A stretch of DNA of 64,000 nt from Thiemannella venezuelensis (GTDB lineage Bacteria > Actinomycetota > Actinomycetes > Streptosporangiales > Streptosporangiaceae). How positions within the stretch are numbered: position 1 is the stretch's first letter; every line of letters begins with the position of its first letter. A program made the position numbers and the translations under genes. The notes beneath the pieces are model-generated. The model had not been told where the DNA came from and made no database searches. It saw nothing but the letters and a program-made list of their open reading frames with translations. Positions 8,849 to 16,386 of this stretch are shown here, piece by piece. The stretch is from assembly GCF_014203605.1 (NCBI RefSeq), contig NZ_JACHJJ010000001.1:636364-700363 (forward strand), in the 5' to 3' direction.

Positions 8849-9565
8849 TCAGCTCCGGGCGGGCTCGCGGTCCTCGGCGGGCTGCTCGCCGCCGCGCTCG
8901 GGCACGAAGCGGTAGCCGACGTTGCGGACCGTCCCGATCAGCGACTCGTACTCGGCGCCGAGCTTGGCGCGCAACCGCCGGACGTGCACGTCCACGGTCC
9001 GGGTGCCGCCGAAGTAGTCGTAGCCCCAGACCTCCTGGAGGAGCTGCGCGCGGGTGAAGACCCGGCCGGGGTGCTGCGCGAGGTACTTCAGGAGCTCGAA
9101 CTCCTTGAACGTCAGGTCCAGTGCCCGGCCGCGGAGCCGGGCGGTGTAGGTGGCCTCGTCGATGGCCAGGTCGCCGTTGCGGATCTCGTCGGGGACCTCC
9201 TCGGCGGCCGACAGGTTCAGCCGGCCCACGGCCATCCGCAGGCGGGCCTCGACCTCGGCGGGGCCGGCGCTGTCCAGGATGACGTCGTCCGCGCCCCACT
9301 CGGCGGTCATCGCGGCCAGGCCGCCCTCGGTGACGATCACCAGGAGGGGGCAGTCGAGACCGGTGGTCCGCAGCAGCCGGCACAGGCCCTTGGCCTGGAC
9401 GAGCTCGCGGCGGGCGTCGACGAGGATCGCGTCGGCGGGCGGGGCGTCGATCAGCGCGGACGCCTCGGCGGGTGCGACGCGCACCGAGTGCAGCAGCAGC
9501 CCCAGCGCCGGTAGGACCTCCGTGGAGGGCTCCAGGACGTTGGTGAGAAGCAGGAGGTTGCTCAC
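8849..9565 (-). CDS. glnR: Orphan OmpR-family response regulator GlnR
   Basis: GlnR is the global nitrogen regulator of actinomycetes. The 238-residue protein starts [32 protein letters not shown], characteristic of GlnR. Its receiver domain is atypical: the usual acidic pocket at the N-terminus (DD) is missing, consistent with a phosphorylation-independent orphan regulator. The C-terminal winged helix is canonical ([24 protein letters not shown] ... [23 protein letters not shown]). No histidine kinase is adjacent. The GTG start has GGAGCG upstream. Its 5' leader contains a terminator-like hairpin (9682-9711). Confidence 0.95.
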   Translation of the reverse strand: MSNLLLLTNVLEPSTEVLPALGLLLHSVRVAPAEASALIDAPPADAILVDARRELVQAKGLCRLLRTTGLDCPLLVIVTEGGLAAMTAEWGADDVILDSAGPAEVEARLRMAVGRLNLSAAEEVPDEIRNGDLAIDEATYTARLRGRALDLTFKEFELLKYLAQHPGRVFTRAQLLQEVWGYDYFGGTRTVDVHVRRLRAKLGAEYESLIGTVRNVGYRFVPERGGEQPAEDREPARS

Positions 9566-9681
9566 GGGCGCTCCTTCGTCGGGCTCGCTCGCAGGTCCCT
9601 GCGCGTGACGGCACGTTCGCTTCGCTCGCTCACGGTGCCTCCCCCCACGCGATGCCGGCGACGGCCGTACAAAAACACGTA

Positions 9682-9711
9682 AGGACCCGGGGGCTACGTC
9701 GCCCAGGTCCT
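9682..9711 (-). terminator. Terminator-like hairpin upstream of glnR (minus strand)
   Basis: AGGACC (9682-9687) pairs with GGTCCT (9706-9711), with an inner GGGC/GCCC pairing. On the minus strand the stem is followed within about 7 nt by a run of five T. It sits about 120-145 nt upstream of the glnR start, so it could attenuate glnR or stop antisense transcripts. Confidence 0.4.
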
Positions 9712-9790
9712 GTAGGCGAGGATATCCGAAGGGGGTGGGGCGTCCAGCGCGCGTCCACCTGGTGAACAGCCGATATCGGGTTAATTCCTC

Positions 9791-9806
9791 GTGAGCATAT
9801 GCTCAC
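9791..9806. promoter_or_regulatory. 16-bp perfect palindrome upstream of the MoaD/ThiS gene
   Basis: GTGAGCATATGCTCAC is a perfect 16-bp palindrome 30 nt before the start at 9837. It is a likely operator. The core resembles ArsR/SmtB-type sites, but no such regulator is nearby and the cognate protein is unknown. Confidence 0.55.
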
Positions 9807-9836
9807 AGCAGGCGTTCTTCGAGGAGTTGGGCAGAG

Positions 9837-10088
9837 ATGGCGACGGGCACGATCCGCTACTGGGCGGCGGCGAAGGACGCGGCCGGGACCGCGGAGGAGC
9901 CGTTCGAGGCGGCGACCCTGGAGGAGCTGCTGGCCGGTGCCACCGCCGGCCGGGAGCGGCTGGCCCGGGTGGTGGGGATGTCGTCGTTCCTGGTGGACGG
10001 CGACCCGGTGGGCAAGCGGGCGCACGGGCAGGTCGCGCTCTCCGACGGCGCGACGGTGGAGGTGCTCCCGCCCTTCGCCGGAGGCTGA
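9837..10088 (+). CDS. MoaD/ThiS-family ubiquitin-like sulfur carrier
   Basis: An 83-residue beta-grasp protein ending in the diagnostic GG (VEVLPPFAGG) that is adenylated and thiocarboxylated in sulfur-transfer pathways. The body (TIRYWAAAKDAAGTAEEPFEAATLEELL ... FLVDGDPVGKRAHGQVALSDGATVEVLPPFAGG) matches small MoaD proteins. It could serve molybdopterin synthase, thiamine or cysteine synthesis; a rhodanese-type sulfurtransferase is encoded 3.9 kb downstream. A palindromic operator candidate lies at 9791-9806. Confidence 0.88.
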   Translation: MATGTIRYWAAAKDAAGTAEEPFEAATLEELLAGATAGRERLARVVGMSSFLVDGDPVGKRAHGQVALSDGATVEVLPPFAGG

Positions 10089-10187
10089 CCGGCGGCGTTT
10101 CGGGCAAGATTGCCGGGGGATGTGCCGCGGTGGCACTCTGGCATGATCCGGAACGCGACACGACCGGAACGAACGACGGGGAGTCGG

Positions 10188-10868
10188 ATGCGCAAGCTGC
10201 TCGTTTTTCTGATCCTGCTGCTCGTTCTGGTCGGGATCCTGGACCGGGTCGCGGTCGCCGGGGTGCAGCGGGAGATCGCCACGCGGGCCACCGCCCGGTA
10301 CGACCTGGCCGCCCCGCCCGAGGTGACCATCCTCGGCATCCCGTTCCTGACCCAGGCGATCGCCGGGCGCTACGACGAGGTGAAGGTCGACGTCGGCACG
10401 ATCAACCTCGGCGGCGCCCAGGTGTCCGGGGTGGACGCCACCCTGTACGGGGTCACCGCACCCCTGTCCGACCTGGTGCTCCACCCCGAGCGGGTGGACA
10501 TCCGCGCCGAGCGGGTGGTGGGCGCGGTCGTCATCCCCGAGGCGACGCTGAACCAGCGGGCTCCCCAGGGGATCAAGGTCCAGGCGGACGAGAGCGGTCT
10601 CGGGGTCAGCGGGGAGATCACCTTCCTCGGCCAGAAGGTCCCGGCCAAGGCCAGGCTGCGGGTCGAGGTGGTCGAGGGCGGCGTGCAGTTCGTCCCCGAG
10701 AAGGTCACGCTGGGCGGCGGCATCACGGTGCCCGACCCCGAGCGGTTCATCACCTACAAGCTCCCGATCGGGAAGCTGCCGTTCAACCTCAAGATCACCG
10801 ATGTGCGGGCGGTCGCCGACGGGCTGCGGATCAGCGCCGAGGCGGCGGACGTCCCGCTGCGCGGCTGA
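10188..10868 (+). CDS. LmeA-like DUF2993 phospholipid-binding protein
   Basis: The 226-residue product starts MRKLLVFLILLLVLVGILDRVAVAG, a signal sequence or membrane anchor. The GGGGAG at 10178-10183 selects ATG 10188 over the upstream in-frame ATG at 10110. The rest is a DUF2993 domain of repeating beta-strands (VTILGIPFLTQAIAGRYDEVKVDVGTI). The mycobacterial homologue LmeA is a periplasmic phospholipid-binding protein needed for mannan elongation. The role here is presumably lipid or lipoglycan handling outside the membrane. Spacing from the MoaD/ThiS gene is 99 nt; shared transcription is possible. Confidence 0.82.
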   Translation: MRKLLVFLILLLVLVGILDRVAVAGVQREIATRATARYDLAAPPEVTILGIPFLTQAIAGRYDEVKVDVGTINLGGAQVSGVDATLYGVTAPLSDLVLHPERVDIRAERVVGAVVIPEATLNQRAPQGIKVQADESGLGVSGEITFLGQKVPAKARLRVEVVEGGVQFVPEKVTLGGGITVPDPERFITYKLPIGKLPFNLKITDVRAVADGLRISAEAADVPLRG

Positions 10869-10877
10869 GGTGCCGGG

Positions 10878-10931
10878 GTTCACCGCGCGGCTGTGCGCGC
10901 AGTCGTTCACCGCGCGGCTGTGCGCGCAGTC
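10878..10931. repeat. 27-bp tandem repeat (two copies plus partial)
   Basis: Two identical 27-bp units (10878-10904 and 10905-10931), each beginning GTTCACCGCGC, are followed by a degenerate third start (GTTCACTTCGC from 10932). It lies between the LmeA-like gene and the sigma factor gene. Each unit begins with a sequence resembling a PHO-box half unit, but the 27-nt period does not match the 11-nt PHO spacing. Confidence 0.85.
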
Positions 10932-11047
10932 GTTCACTTCGCGGCCGGGCTCTCATCGGATCGGGCGATCGGGCGGTGTGATCGGGCTCACCGTGGTTGA
11001 GTCGTGCCGTGCCTGAACCGGACCGCCCCGCCGTACGTCGTGAGGGT

Positions 11048-11560
11048 GTGAGCCACGCCGGAACCGCCGACGAGCAGCTCGTCAGAGCCCTCTTCGACGA
11101 ACACGGCGGGCCACTGTACGGCTACGCCCTGCGGCTGACGGGCGATTCGGGGAGAGCGGAGGACGTCGTGCAGGAGACGCTGCTGCGGGCCTGGCGGCAT
11201 CCTGACGCGCTTCACGGGCGTTCGATCCGCGCATGGCTGTTCACGGTGGCCCGCAACCTCGTCTTCGACCAGCACCGGGCCCGTAAGTCGCGTCCCCAGG
11301 AGACGGGCGACGAGGCGCTCGCCGTGGTGCCCGCCGACGACGAGCTGGAGCGGGCCGTGGAGTCCTGGGCGGTCGCCGAGGCGCTGGCCGCGCTCAGACC
11401 CGAGCACCGCGAGGTGCTCACTGAGGTCTACTACCAGGGCAAGTCGGTCAAGGAGGCGGCCGAGGCTCTCGGCATCCCTCCCGGAACGGTGAAATCGCGC
11501 ACGTATTACGCGCTTCGGGCGCTCAAGCTGGCGCTGGAGGAGCGGGGGCTCGCGCCATGA
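11048..11560 (+). CDS. ECF sigma factor (sigma-70 family)
   Basis: About 170 residues with sigma region 2 (RALFDEHGGPLYGYALRLTGDSGRAEDVVQETLLRAWRHPD, then RAWLFTVARNLVFDQHRARKSR) and region 4 (LAALRPEHREVLTEVYYQGKSVKEAAEALGIPPGTVKSRTYYALRALK). I prefer GTG 11048 (VSHAGTADEQLV). A TTG at 10997 would add 17 residues without conserved sequence. The next gene, a membrane anti-sigma factor, overlaps by 4 nt, so this is an ECF/anti-sigma pair released by an external signal. The region 2 and 4 sequences resemble the SigK/SigL-like ECF group of actinobacteria. Confidence 0.9.
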   Translation: MSHAGTADEQLVRALFDEHGGPLYGYALRLTGDSGRAEDVVQETLLRAWRHPDALHGRSIRAWLFTVARNLVFDQHRARKSRPQETGDEALAVVPADDELERAVESWAVAEALAALRPEHREVLTEVYYQGKSVKEAAEALGIPPGTVKSRTYYALRALKLALEERGLAP

Positions 11561-12369
11561 CGATGAACTGTGAGGACACCCGGATCTCGCTCGGGGTGTA
11601 CGTGCTCGGGGCGCTGGAGCCCGAGGAGCGCACGCTGGTGGAGGCGCACCTGGAGGGGTGCGCGGAGTGCCGGGCGGAGCTGGCGGAGCTGACCGGGGTG
11701 GCCGGGTTCCTCGGCCGAGTCTCCGAGGACGACGTGGTCCAGGTGGCCAGCCCGCCCCGGGCGGTGCTCGACCGGTTGCTCAGGGCCAAGGCGCGGCGGC
11801 GCAGGATGACCAGGGCGATGCTCTCGCTGGCCGCCTCGGTCGTGCTGGTCGGGCTCGGCGGGACCGTCTGGGTGACGGCGGACCGGTCCGAGGACCGGCC
11901 GACGGCGGCGTCCGCGCCGCAGTACGCCGCGGACTCCGGCGCGGAGGCCGGGCCCCTGAACGCCCCGGAGGGCGGCTCGGCGCTGACCGGCGAGGCCCCC
12001 GGCGCGAGCCGCAAGTCCGCGGCCAGCCCGGGGCCCGAGAGCTTCGCGCAGGGGGTCCCGGGCGAGCTGGTGATGAAGGGGCGGGACGGGGCGGTGCGGG
12101 CCACGGTGACCGCGCTGCCGGGGGAGAAGGCGACCGAGGTCAGGGTCGTGCTCTCCGGGGTCGCCGAGGGCACCCGCTTCCGGCTGGTGGTGGTCGGGGC
12201 GGACGGGAGCCGGGAGACGGCGGGGAACTGGATCGTCGACGATCCGGCCTACGACGAGTCGGGCGCCTTCCCCGGTACGACCACGATCCCTCCGGGCGGC
12301 ATCGAGAGGTTCGAGATCGTCACCGCCGGGGGGCGGGTCCTGCTCGACGTGCGCAGTCCCGGCCGCTGA
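11557..12369 (+). CDS. Membrane-anchored zinc-finger anti-sigma factor
   Basis: 270 residues. The cytosolic zf-HC2 anti-sigma domain (residues 1-50) has the H-x3-C-x2-C core in EAHLEGCAECRAEL. A basic stretch (LRAKARRRRMTRAML) leads into one transmembrane helix (about 87-107). An extracellular domain of about 150 residues starts after a low-complexity linker and contains beta-rich sequence (EVRVVLSGVAEGTRFRLVVVGADGSRE). It overlaps the sigma gene as ATGA. Expected to sequester the upstream ECF factor until an extracellular signal triggers proteolysis or release. Confidence 0.88.
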   Translation: MTMNCEDTRISLGVYVLGALEPEERTLVEAHLEGCAECRAELAELTGVAGFLGRVSEDDVVQVASPPRAVLDRLLRAKARRRRMTRAMLSLAASVVLVGLGGTVWVTADRSEDRPTAASAPQYAADSGAEAGPLNAPEGGSALTGEAPGASRKSAASPGPESFAQGVPGELVMKGRDGAVRATVTALPGEKATEVRVVLSGVAEGTRFRLVVVGADGSRETAGNWIVDDPAYDESGAFPGTTTIPPGGIERFEIVTAGGRVLLDVRSPGR

Positions 12370-12528
12370 CCGGCGGACGCGCGGGGCTCCCGGCCGGAGG
12401 CCGCGTCCCCGTCGCCGCGGTGGAGCGGGATGCGGCCCCGGGGCGGGGAGCGGTCCGGGGACTGGCATGGCCCGGGGAACGGCGCGGCCCAGGGAATGGC
12501 GCGGCGGCGCCGGGTGTTGTGGTGCCCG

Positions 12529-12954
12529 ATGGCTGGAGTGACCGGGCCGGCGGTGGTGGCCGTGACGCTCGCCGCGGCCGCGCTCGCGGGCGTGGTGATG
12601 CGGCGGCGCAGCGGCGTGCTCAGGGAGGCAGGGGGCGGCGTGCAGCGGCTGACCGCGGGCGAGCTCGGCGCGGAGCTGGGCGAGCGCGCCACCCTCGTGC
12701 AGTTCTCCACTGCGTTCTGCCAGCCCTGCCGGGCGACCCGCAGGATCCTCGCCGAGGTGGCGGAGCTGGTGCCCGGCGTCGCGCACGTGGAGGTCGACGC
12801 GGAGTCCCGGCTCGACCTGGTCCGCTCGCTGGACGTCATGCGAACCCCGACCGTGTTCGTCCTCGACTCCGCGGGACGGGTCGTGAAGCGCGCCTCGGGC
12901 CAGCCGCGGAAGGCCGACGTCATCGGCGCGCTGGGCCTGGCCGTCGGCGACTGA
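12529..12954 (+). CDS. Membrane-anchored thioredoxin-like protein
   Basis: Thioredoxin fold with active site FSTAFCQPCRATRRI (CxxC = CQPC) and the cis-proline region VMRTPTVFVLDSAGRV. From ATG 12529 (MAGVTGPAVVAVTLAAAALAGVVMRRR) the protein is 141 residues with an N-terminal membrane helix. An upstream ATG at 12430 gives a Gly/Arg-rich extension that I regard as non-coding. Its position just ahead of the DUF4395-sulfurtransferase operon suggests it reduces that system. It could face the cytosol or the outside; the positive residues after the helix favour an N-out/C-in orientation, but this is not certain. Confidence 0.8.
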   Translation: MAGVTGPAVVAVTLAAAALAGVVMRRRSGVLREAGGGVQRLTAGELGAELGERATLVQFSTAFCQPCRATRRILAEVAELVPGVAHVEVDAESRLDLVRSLDVMRTPTVFVLDSAGRVVKRASGQPRKADVIGALGLAVGD

Positions 12955-13129
12955 CGCCCGGCGGCGCGGCCTCCGGACGGGGTCCCCGGCGGCGCCGGGC
13001 ACGGCCCGGAGGCGCGCGGGGCGCGGTGCCGCAGGCGGTCCGGGCAGGGCGACACGCCGTCCGGGTCGAGGCCGGGCGGGGCACCTTACCGCCTACCGGG
13101 TGATTTCGTCTCACGAACTGGACGGGGAT

Positions 13130-13159
13130 GTGACAGATACCGGAATGCCGGGGTAATGT
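13130..13159 (+). promoter_or_regulatory. Promoter of the cysteine leader peptide and sulfurtransferase operon
   Basis: GTGACA (13130-13135) and TAATGT (13154-13159) are separated by 18 bp. The -10 ends 7 nt before the ATG at 13167, and no Shine-Dalgarno is present, so the leader peptide is probably translated from a leaderless mRNA. Confidence 0.55.
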
Positions 13160-13166
13160 CATCGGC

Positions 13167-13250
13167 ATGCATCCCACGACAGAGCTGCTGACGAAGCGGC
13201 GCGCGGTTGACTTCTGCCGCGTGGCCACCGCGCTCTGTCGCGCTTCCTAA
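13167..13250 (+). CDS. Cysteine-containing leader peptide (attenuator uORF)
   Basis: A 27-codon ORF with the actinobacterial leader-peptide pattern R-R-A-V-D-F-C-R-V ... A-L-C-R near its C-terminus (Cys at codons 17 and 24). Peptides with R-R-x-V-D-x-C-R and L-C-R blocks occur upstream of sulfur-metabolism genes in actinomycetes. The message can form a hairpin pairing GCGCGGT (13201-13207) with ACCGCGC (13227-13233), with the Cys17 codon in its loop. Ribosome stalling at Cys codons under cysteine starvation would open it. The ORF ends 59 nt before the DUF4395 start. Regulation by cysteine supply is inferred. Confidence 0.75.
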   Translation: MHPTTELLTKRRAVDFCRVATALCRAS

Positions 13251-13311
13251 GGGCGATCTCAGGCGGCCCCGTGCCGCACCGATCTGCACGACCCTTCAGG
13301 AGCATCGCGTG

Positions 13312-13710
13312 ATGCAGGCTGATCCCCGGGCTCTCCGCTTCGCCGCGGCCCTCACCACCGTCGTCCTCGCGCTCGTCCTCGTCACGGGCAGCGCGTGGCT
13401 GCTGGCGGTCCAGGCCGCGGTGTTCGCACTGAGCGCCTCCGGTGCCTCGCCGTACGGGATGGTCTTCAGGGTGATGGTGAAGAGCCCTCCCGGGGAGCCG
13501 GAAGACTCCCGGCCGCCGCGCTTCGCGCAGCTGGTCGGACTGGTCTTCGCCCTGGCGGGCCTGGCCGGTTACGCAACGCAGATCACGCCGCTGGCCCTCG
13601 GCGCCACCGCTGCGGCCCTCTTCGCCGCCTTCCTCAACGCCGCGTTCGGCTTCTGCCTCGGCTGCGAGATGTATCCGATCATTCGCCGTCTACTGCCCGC
13701 CGCAAGATAA
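13312..13710 (+). CDS. DUF4395 integral membrane protein
   Basis: 132 residues, four predicted membrane helices (FAAALTTVVLALVLVTGSAWLLAVQAAVFAL; FAQLVGLVFALAGLAGYATQI; ALGATAAALFAAFLNAAFGFCLGCEMY). The conserved FGFCLGCEMY carries a CxxC. DUF4395 proteins are habitual neighbours of thioredoxin and rhodanese genes and may move or anchor sulfur; function is not established. AGGAG at 13298-13302 supports GTG 13309 or ATG 13312. The stop is 15 nt before the sulfurtransferase start, so the two are cotranscribed. Confidence 0.85.
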   Translation: MQADPRALRFAAALTTVVLALVLVTGSAWLLAVQAAVFALSASGASPYGMVFRVMVKSPPGEPEDSRPPRFAQLVGLVFALAGLAGYATQITPLALGATAAALFAAFLNAAFGFCLGCEMYPIIRRLLPAAR

Positions 13711-13725
13711 CCCCGGAGGAATCCC

Positions 13726-14565
13726 ATGAGCCGCTCCGCCGTCCTGGTGGACGCCGACTGGGTCGAGGCCAACCTCGACACCCCTGGTGTCGTGCTCGTC
13801 GAGGTCGACGAGGACACCAGCGCCTACAGCAAGGGCCACATCCGTGGCGCCGTGAAGATCGACTGGAGGGACGACCTCCAGGACCCGGTCCGCCGCGACT
13901 TCGTGGACCGCGAGGGCTTCGCCGCCCTGCTGTCCGCCCGGGGCATCGCAGGCGACGACACCGTGGTGCTCTACGGCGGCAACAACAACTGGTTCGCCGC
14001 CTACGCCTACTGGTACTTCAAGCTCTACGGCCACGAGAACGTCAAGCTCCTCGACGGCGGCCGCAAGAAGTGGGAGCTCGACTCCCGCGAGCTGGTCACC
14101 GAGGTCCCCGAGCGCCCGGCCACCACCTACACGGCCAAGGAGCAGGACTCCTCCATCCGCGCCTTCCGCGACGACGTCGTCGCCGCGATCGGCAAGCTCA
14201 ACCTGGTCGACGTGCGCTCGCCCGACGAGTTCACCGGCAAGCTGCTCGCCCCGGCGCACCTCCCGCAGGAGCAGGCGCAGCGCGCCGGCCACGTGCCGAC
14301 CGCCCGCAACATCCCCTGGTCCAAGGCGGCCAACGACGACGGCACCTTCAAGTCCGACGAGGACCTGAAGGCGCTCTACGCCGGTGAGGGCGTGGACTTC
14401 GGCAAGGACACCATCGCCTACTGCCGCATCGGCGAGCGCTCCGCGCACACCTGGTTCGTGCTGCACGAGATCCTCGGCCAGGCCAACGTCAAGAACTACG
14501 ACGGCTCCTGGACCGAGTACGGCTCGCTCGTGGGCGTCCCGATCGAGCTGGGCGAGGCCCGCTGA
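13726..14565 (+). CDS. Thiosulfate sulfurtransferase (two-domain rhodanese)
   Basis: 279 residues with two rhodanese domains. The N-terminal, inactive domain (LVDADWVEANLDTPGVVLVEVDEDTSAYSKGHIRGAVKIDW ... VVLYGGNNNWFAAYAYWYFKLYGHENVKLLDGG) lacks the catalytic Cys (YGGNNNW). The C-terminal domain has the active loop YCRIGERSAHTWF with catalytic Cys. Transfers sulfane sulfur from thiosulfate to acceptors; the mycobacterial and Streptomyces homologues (CysA/SseA type) accompany DUF4395 and DUF1416 as here. Shine-Dalgarno GGAGG lies at 13714-13718. Likely controlled by the leader peptide at 13167. Confidence 0.93.
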   Translation: MSRSAVLVDADWVEANLDTPGVVLVEVDEDTSAYSKGHIRGAVKIDWRDDLQDPVRRDFVDREGFAALLSARGIAGDDTVVLYGGNNNWFAAYAYWYFKLYGHENVKLLDGGRKKWELDSRELVTEVPERPATTYTAKEQDSSIRAFRDDVVAAIGKLNLVDVRSPDEFTGKLLAPAHLPQEQAQRAGHVPTARNIPWSKAANDDGTFKSDEDLKALYAGEGVDFGKDTIAYCRIGERSAHTWFVLHEILGQANVKNYDGSWTEYGSLVGVPIELGEAR

Positions 14566-14623
14566 TGAGCACCCCGACCGGCAACCACACCAGCTCGGTC
14601 GTCGGACCGACGAAGGAGGCACG

Positions 14624-14929
14624 ATGACCACCACCGCTCAGGGCTGCGCCGCACCGGAGCAGACCGTCGCCCTGCCCGCCGGGGTCGACCTGTCGAACCA
14701 GGCCGTCATCCAGGGCATCGTCTCGGGTTCGGGCAGGGCCTACGCCCGCCTGCTGGACCACTCCGGTGAGTTCACCGGGGAGGTCGTGGTCTCCGAGGAG
14801 GGCGTCTTCCGCTTCTTCGCCGCCCCCGGCGACTGGACCGTCCGCATCATCGCGGGCGGCGGCGTCACCAAGGACATCCCCGCCCAGGCCCGCCTGGGCG
14901 AGGTCACCCAGCTCACCGTGGCGGTCTGA
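14624..14929 (+). CDS. DUF1416 family protein
   Basis: 101 residues (MTTTAQGCAAPEQTVALPAGVDL ... VIQGIVSGSGRAYARLLDHSGEFTGEVVVSEEGVFRFFAAPGDWTVRII). The beta-rich fold resembles carboxypeptidase regulatory-like domains. It has one Cys (residue 8), conserved in the family by my recollection. The family is found immediately downstream of the two-domain rhodanese in actinobacteria, suggesting a role as sulfur acceptor or partner, but none is proven. GGAGG precedes the ATG. It is the last gene of the leader-DUF4395-sulfurtransferase operon before the hairpin at 14941. Confidence 0.88.
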   Translation: MTTTAQGCAAPEQTVALPAGVDLSNQAVIQGIVSGSGRAYARLLDHSGEFTGEVVVSEEGVFRFFAAPGDWTVRIIAGGGVTKDIPAQARLGEVTQLTVAV

Positions 14930-14940
14930 CCCGCCTTCCA

Positions 14941-14982
14941 CCGAAGGGCCGGCGCCCCCCGCGGGGGACGCCGGCCCTTCGG
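14941..14982 (+). terminator. Terminator hairpin of the sulfurtransferase operon
   Basis: 14-bp perfect stem (14941-14954 / 14969-14982), extended by an inner CCCCC/GGGGG pairing, 11 nt after the DUF1416 stop. Confidence 0.8.
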
Positions 14983-15084
14983 CGTCCCGGGTCCCGCGGT
15001 GCTCCGGCCGGACCCGCCGCGGTGACGCGGGCGGGCCGTCATGCCCGGATGTGGGCGGGGACGCCGGATCGCTACGATTCGTCG

Positions 15085-16386
15085 GTGCCCGGAACGTCTG
15101 TCGCGCCCCCGCCGCCCGCCGCGCCCCCGCCGCCCGCCGCTCTCCGGGCGTTTCCGGTGTACGGGCTCCCGGTGCACGCACTGAGGATCCTCGGCGCCTG
15201 CGCCCTCCCGCTGGTGATCTGGTTCTCGGCCGGCCAGGCGGTCCGCGCGGCGCTGATGTGGGCGGCGACCGAGGTGGCCCACGGCGACCACCGGCAGGTG
15301 CGGCTCGTGGTCACGATGCTGGTCTTCGTCCTGATCGTGCTGACCGAGCTCGTCGTCCTGGTCGGCATGGTGCGCTCCGTGCGCGGCGCGCTCCGGGAGG
15401 TCCGGGTGCGCCGGGCGGGCGACGAGGCGGACGAGGGTATGCTCGGCGCGCTCGGACGGGTCACGCTGGTCTTCGCCACGGTCTACCTCGCCTGGGGCTT
15501 CCACGAGGAGGCCGCCAGGGAGCTGATCGCTCTCGACACCATGAAGTGGCTCGACCACGACGTCAAGGGGGCCTTCGCCGGGATCGGGGGAGAGGCCGGC
15601 ACCCTGCTCGCGGGGCTGGACGTGTGGGTCTCCGCGGTGATCGCCGGAGTGGCCTACGCGCTCAGGACGCTGTTCGGACTCCGGCACGCGGGCACCGGGG
15701 GAACGCGCAGCGGCATGCTCGCGGCCGTCTCCGAGCTGGCCTTCTCCTTCTACGGCCTCAACATGGCGTTCGCTCTCACCTCCGGATTCGCGGAGTGGCT
15801 GGGGGACCGGGTCGTCGCGGCCAGGGCCGGGGACTGGCTGGAGCAGGCGGACCGGGTGATCCCGGGCTGGAAGGCGCTGCGGGAGGGCACGGCGCAGGTC
15901 TGGCCGCTCGTGGTGGACGCGCTGGTCGCGCCGCTGGCCTGGCTGGCGATCACCGCGCTCGTCTACGGCGCGTTCGCCGAGGACACCCGGGCGGTCCTCA
16001 AGGGAACGCGCCTGGAGGCCGTGACCGGCCGGATGGACAACGCGCACAAGCTGACCCGCACCACCGCGGCCGGCACGATGATCGGGTTCAGGGAGCGCTG
16101 GCTCTCGATCCTGAACGCCTTCCGGCTCGTCGCGCGCGGCGGCGCGGTGCTGACCGGGATGTTCTGCCTGTGCCACGTCGCGATCCGGGTCGGCGCCGAC
16201 TACGCGGACCGGGGGGTCAGGACGCTGGTCGGCAGCGACTTCCCGCACTTCTGGCTGCTGTTCGGCAGCCCCCTGGACTTCGCCCGGGAGCTGGTCGTGG
16301 GGGTCCTGACGGTCTGCCTGCTGGCCGCCGCGTTCGACATCGCCGCCACCCGCGCCCGGGAGGCGGGAAAGGCGATCACCGCCTGA
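15085..16386 (+). CDS. Polytopic membrane protein of unknown function
   Basis: A 433-residue protein from GTG 15085 (VPGTSVAPPPPAAPPPP...). The -10-like TACGAT at 15073-15078 leaves 6 nt to this GTG, the leaderless pattern common in this window. The frame is open back to 15022. After a Pro-rich cytosolic N-terminus there are about eight hydrophobic segments (for example RLVVTMLVFVLIVLTELVVLVGMV, LVFATVYLAWGFHEEAARELIAL, VWPLVVDALVAPLAWLAITALVYGAF, LVVGVLTVCLLAAAFDIAAT). I do not recognise the family. It overlaps the convergent secreted-protein operon by 11 nt. Confidence 0.75.
   Translation: MPGTSVAPPPPAAPPPPAALRAFPVYGLPVHALRILGACALPLVIWFSAGQAVRAALMWAATEVAHGDHRQVRLVVTMLVFVLIVLTELVVLVGMVRSVRGALREVRVRRAGDEADEGMLGALGRVTLVFATVYLAWGFHEEAARELIALDTMKWLDHDVKGAFAGIGGEAGTLLAGLDVWVSAVIAGVAYALRTLFGLRHAGTGGTRSGMLAAVSELAFSFYGLNMAFALTSGFAEWLGDRVVAARAGDWLEQADRVIPGWKALREGTAQVWPLVVDALVAPLAWLAITALVYGAFAEDTRAVLKGTRLEAVTGRMDNAHKLTRTTAAGTMIGFRERWLSILNAFRLVARGGAVLTGMFCLCHVAIRVGADYADRGVRTLVGSDFPHFWLLFGSPLDFARELVVGVLTVCLLAAAFDIAATRAREAGKAITA

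Noticed and set aside
14565..14627. 20-codon ORF between sulfurtransferase and DUF1416, overlapping both
   Set aside because: No Shine-Dalgarno of its own and no recognisable sequence; could only serve translational coupling, not supported further.
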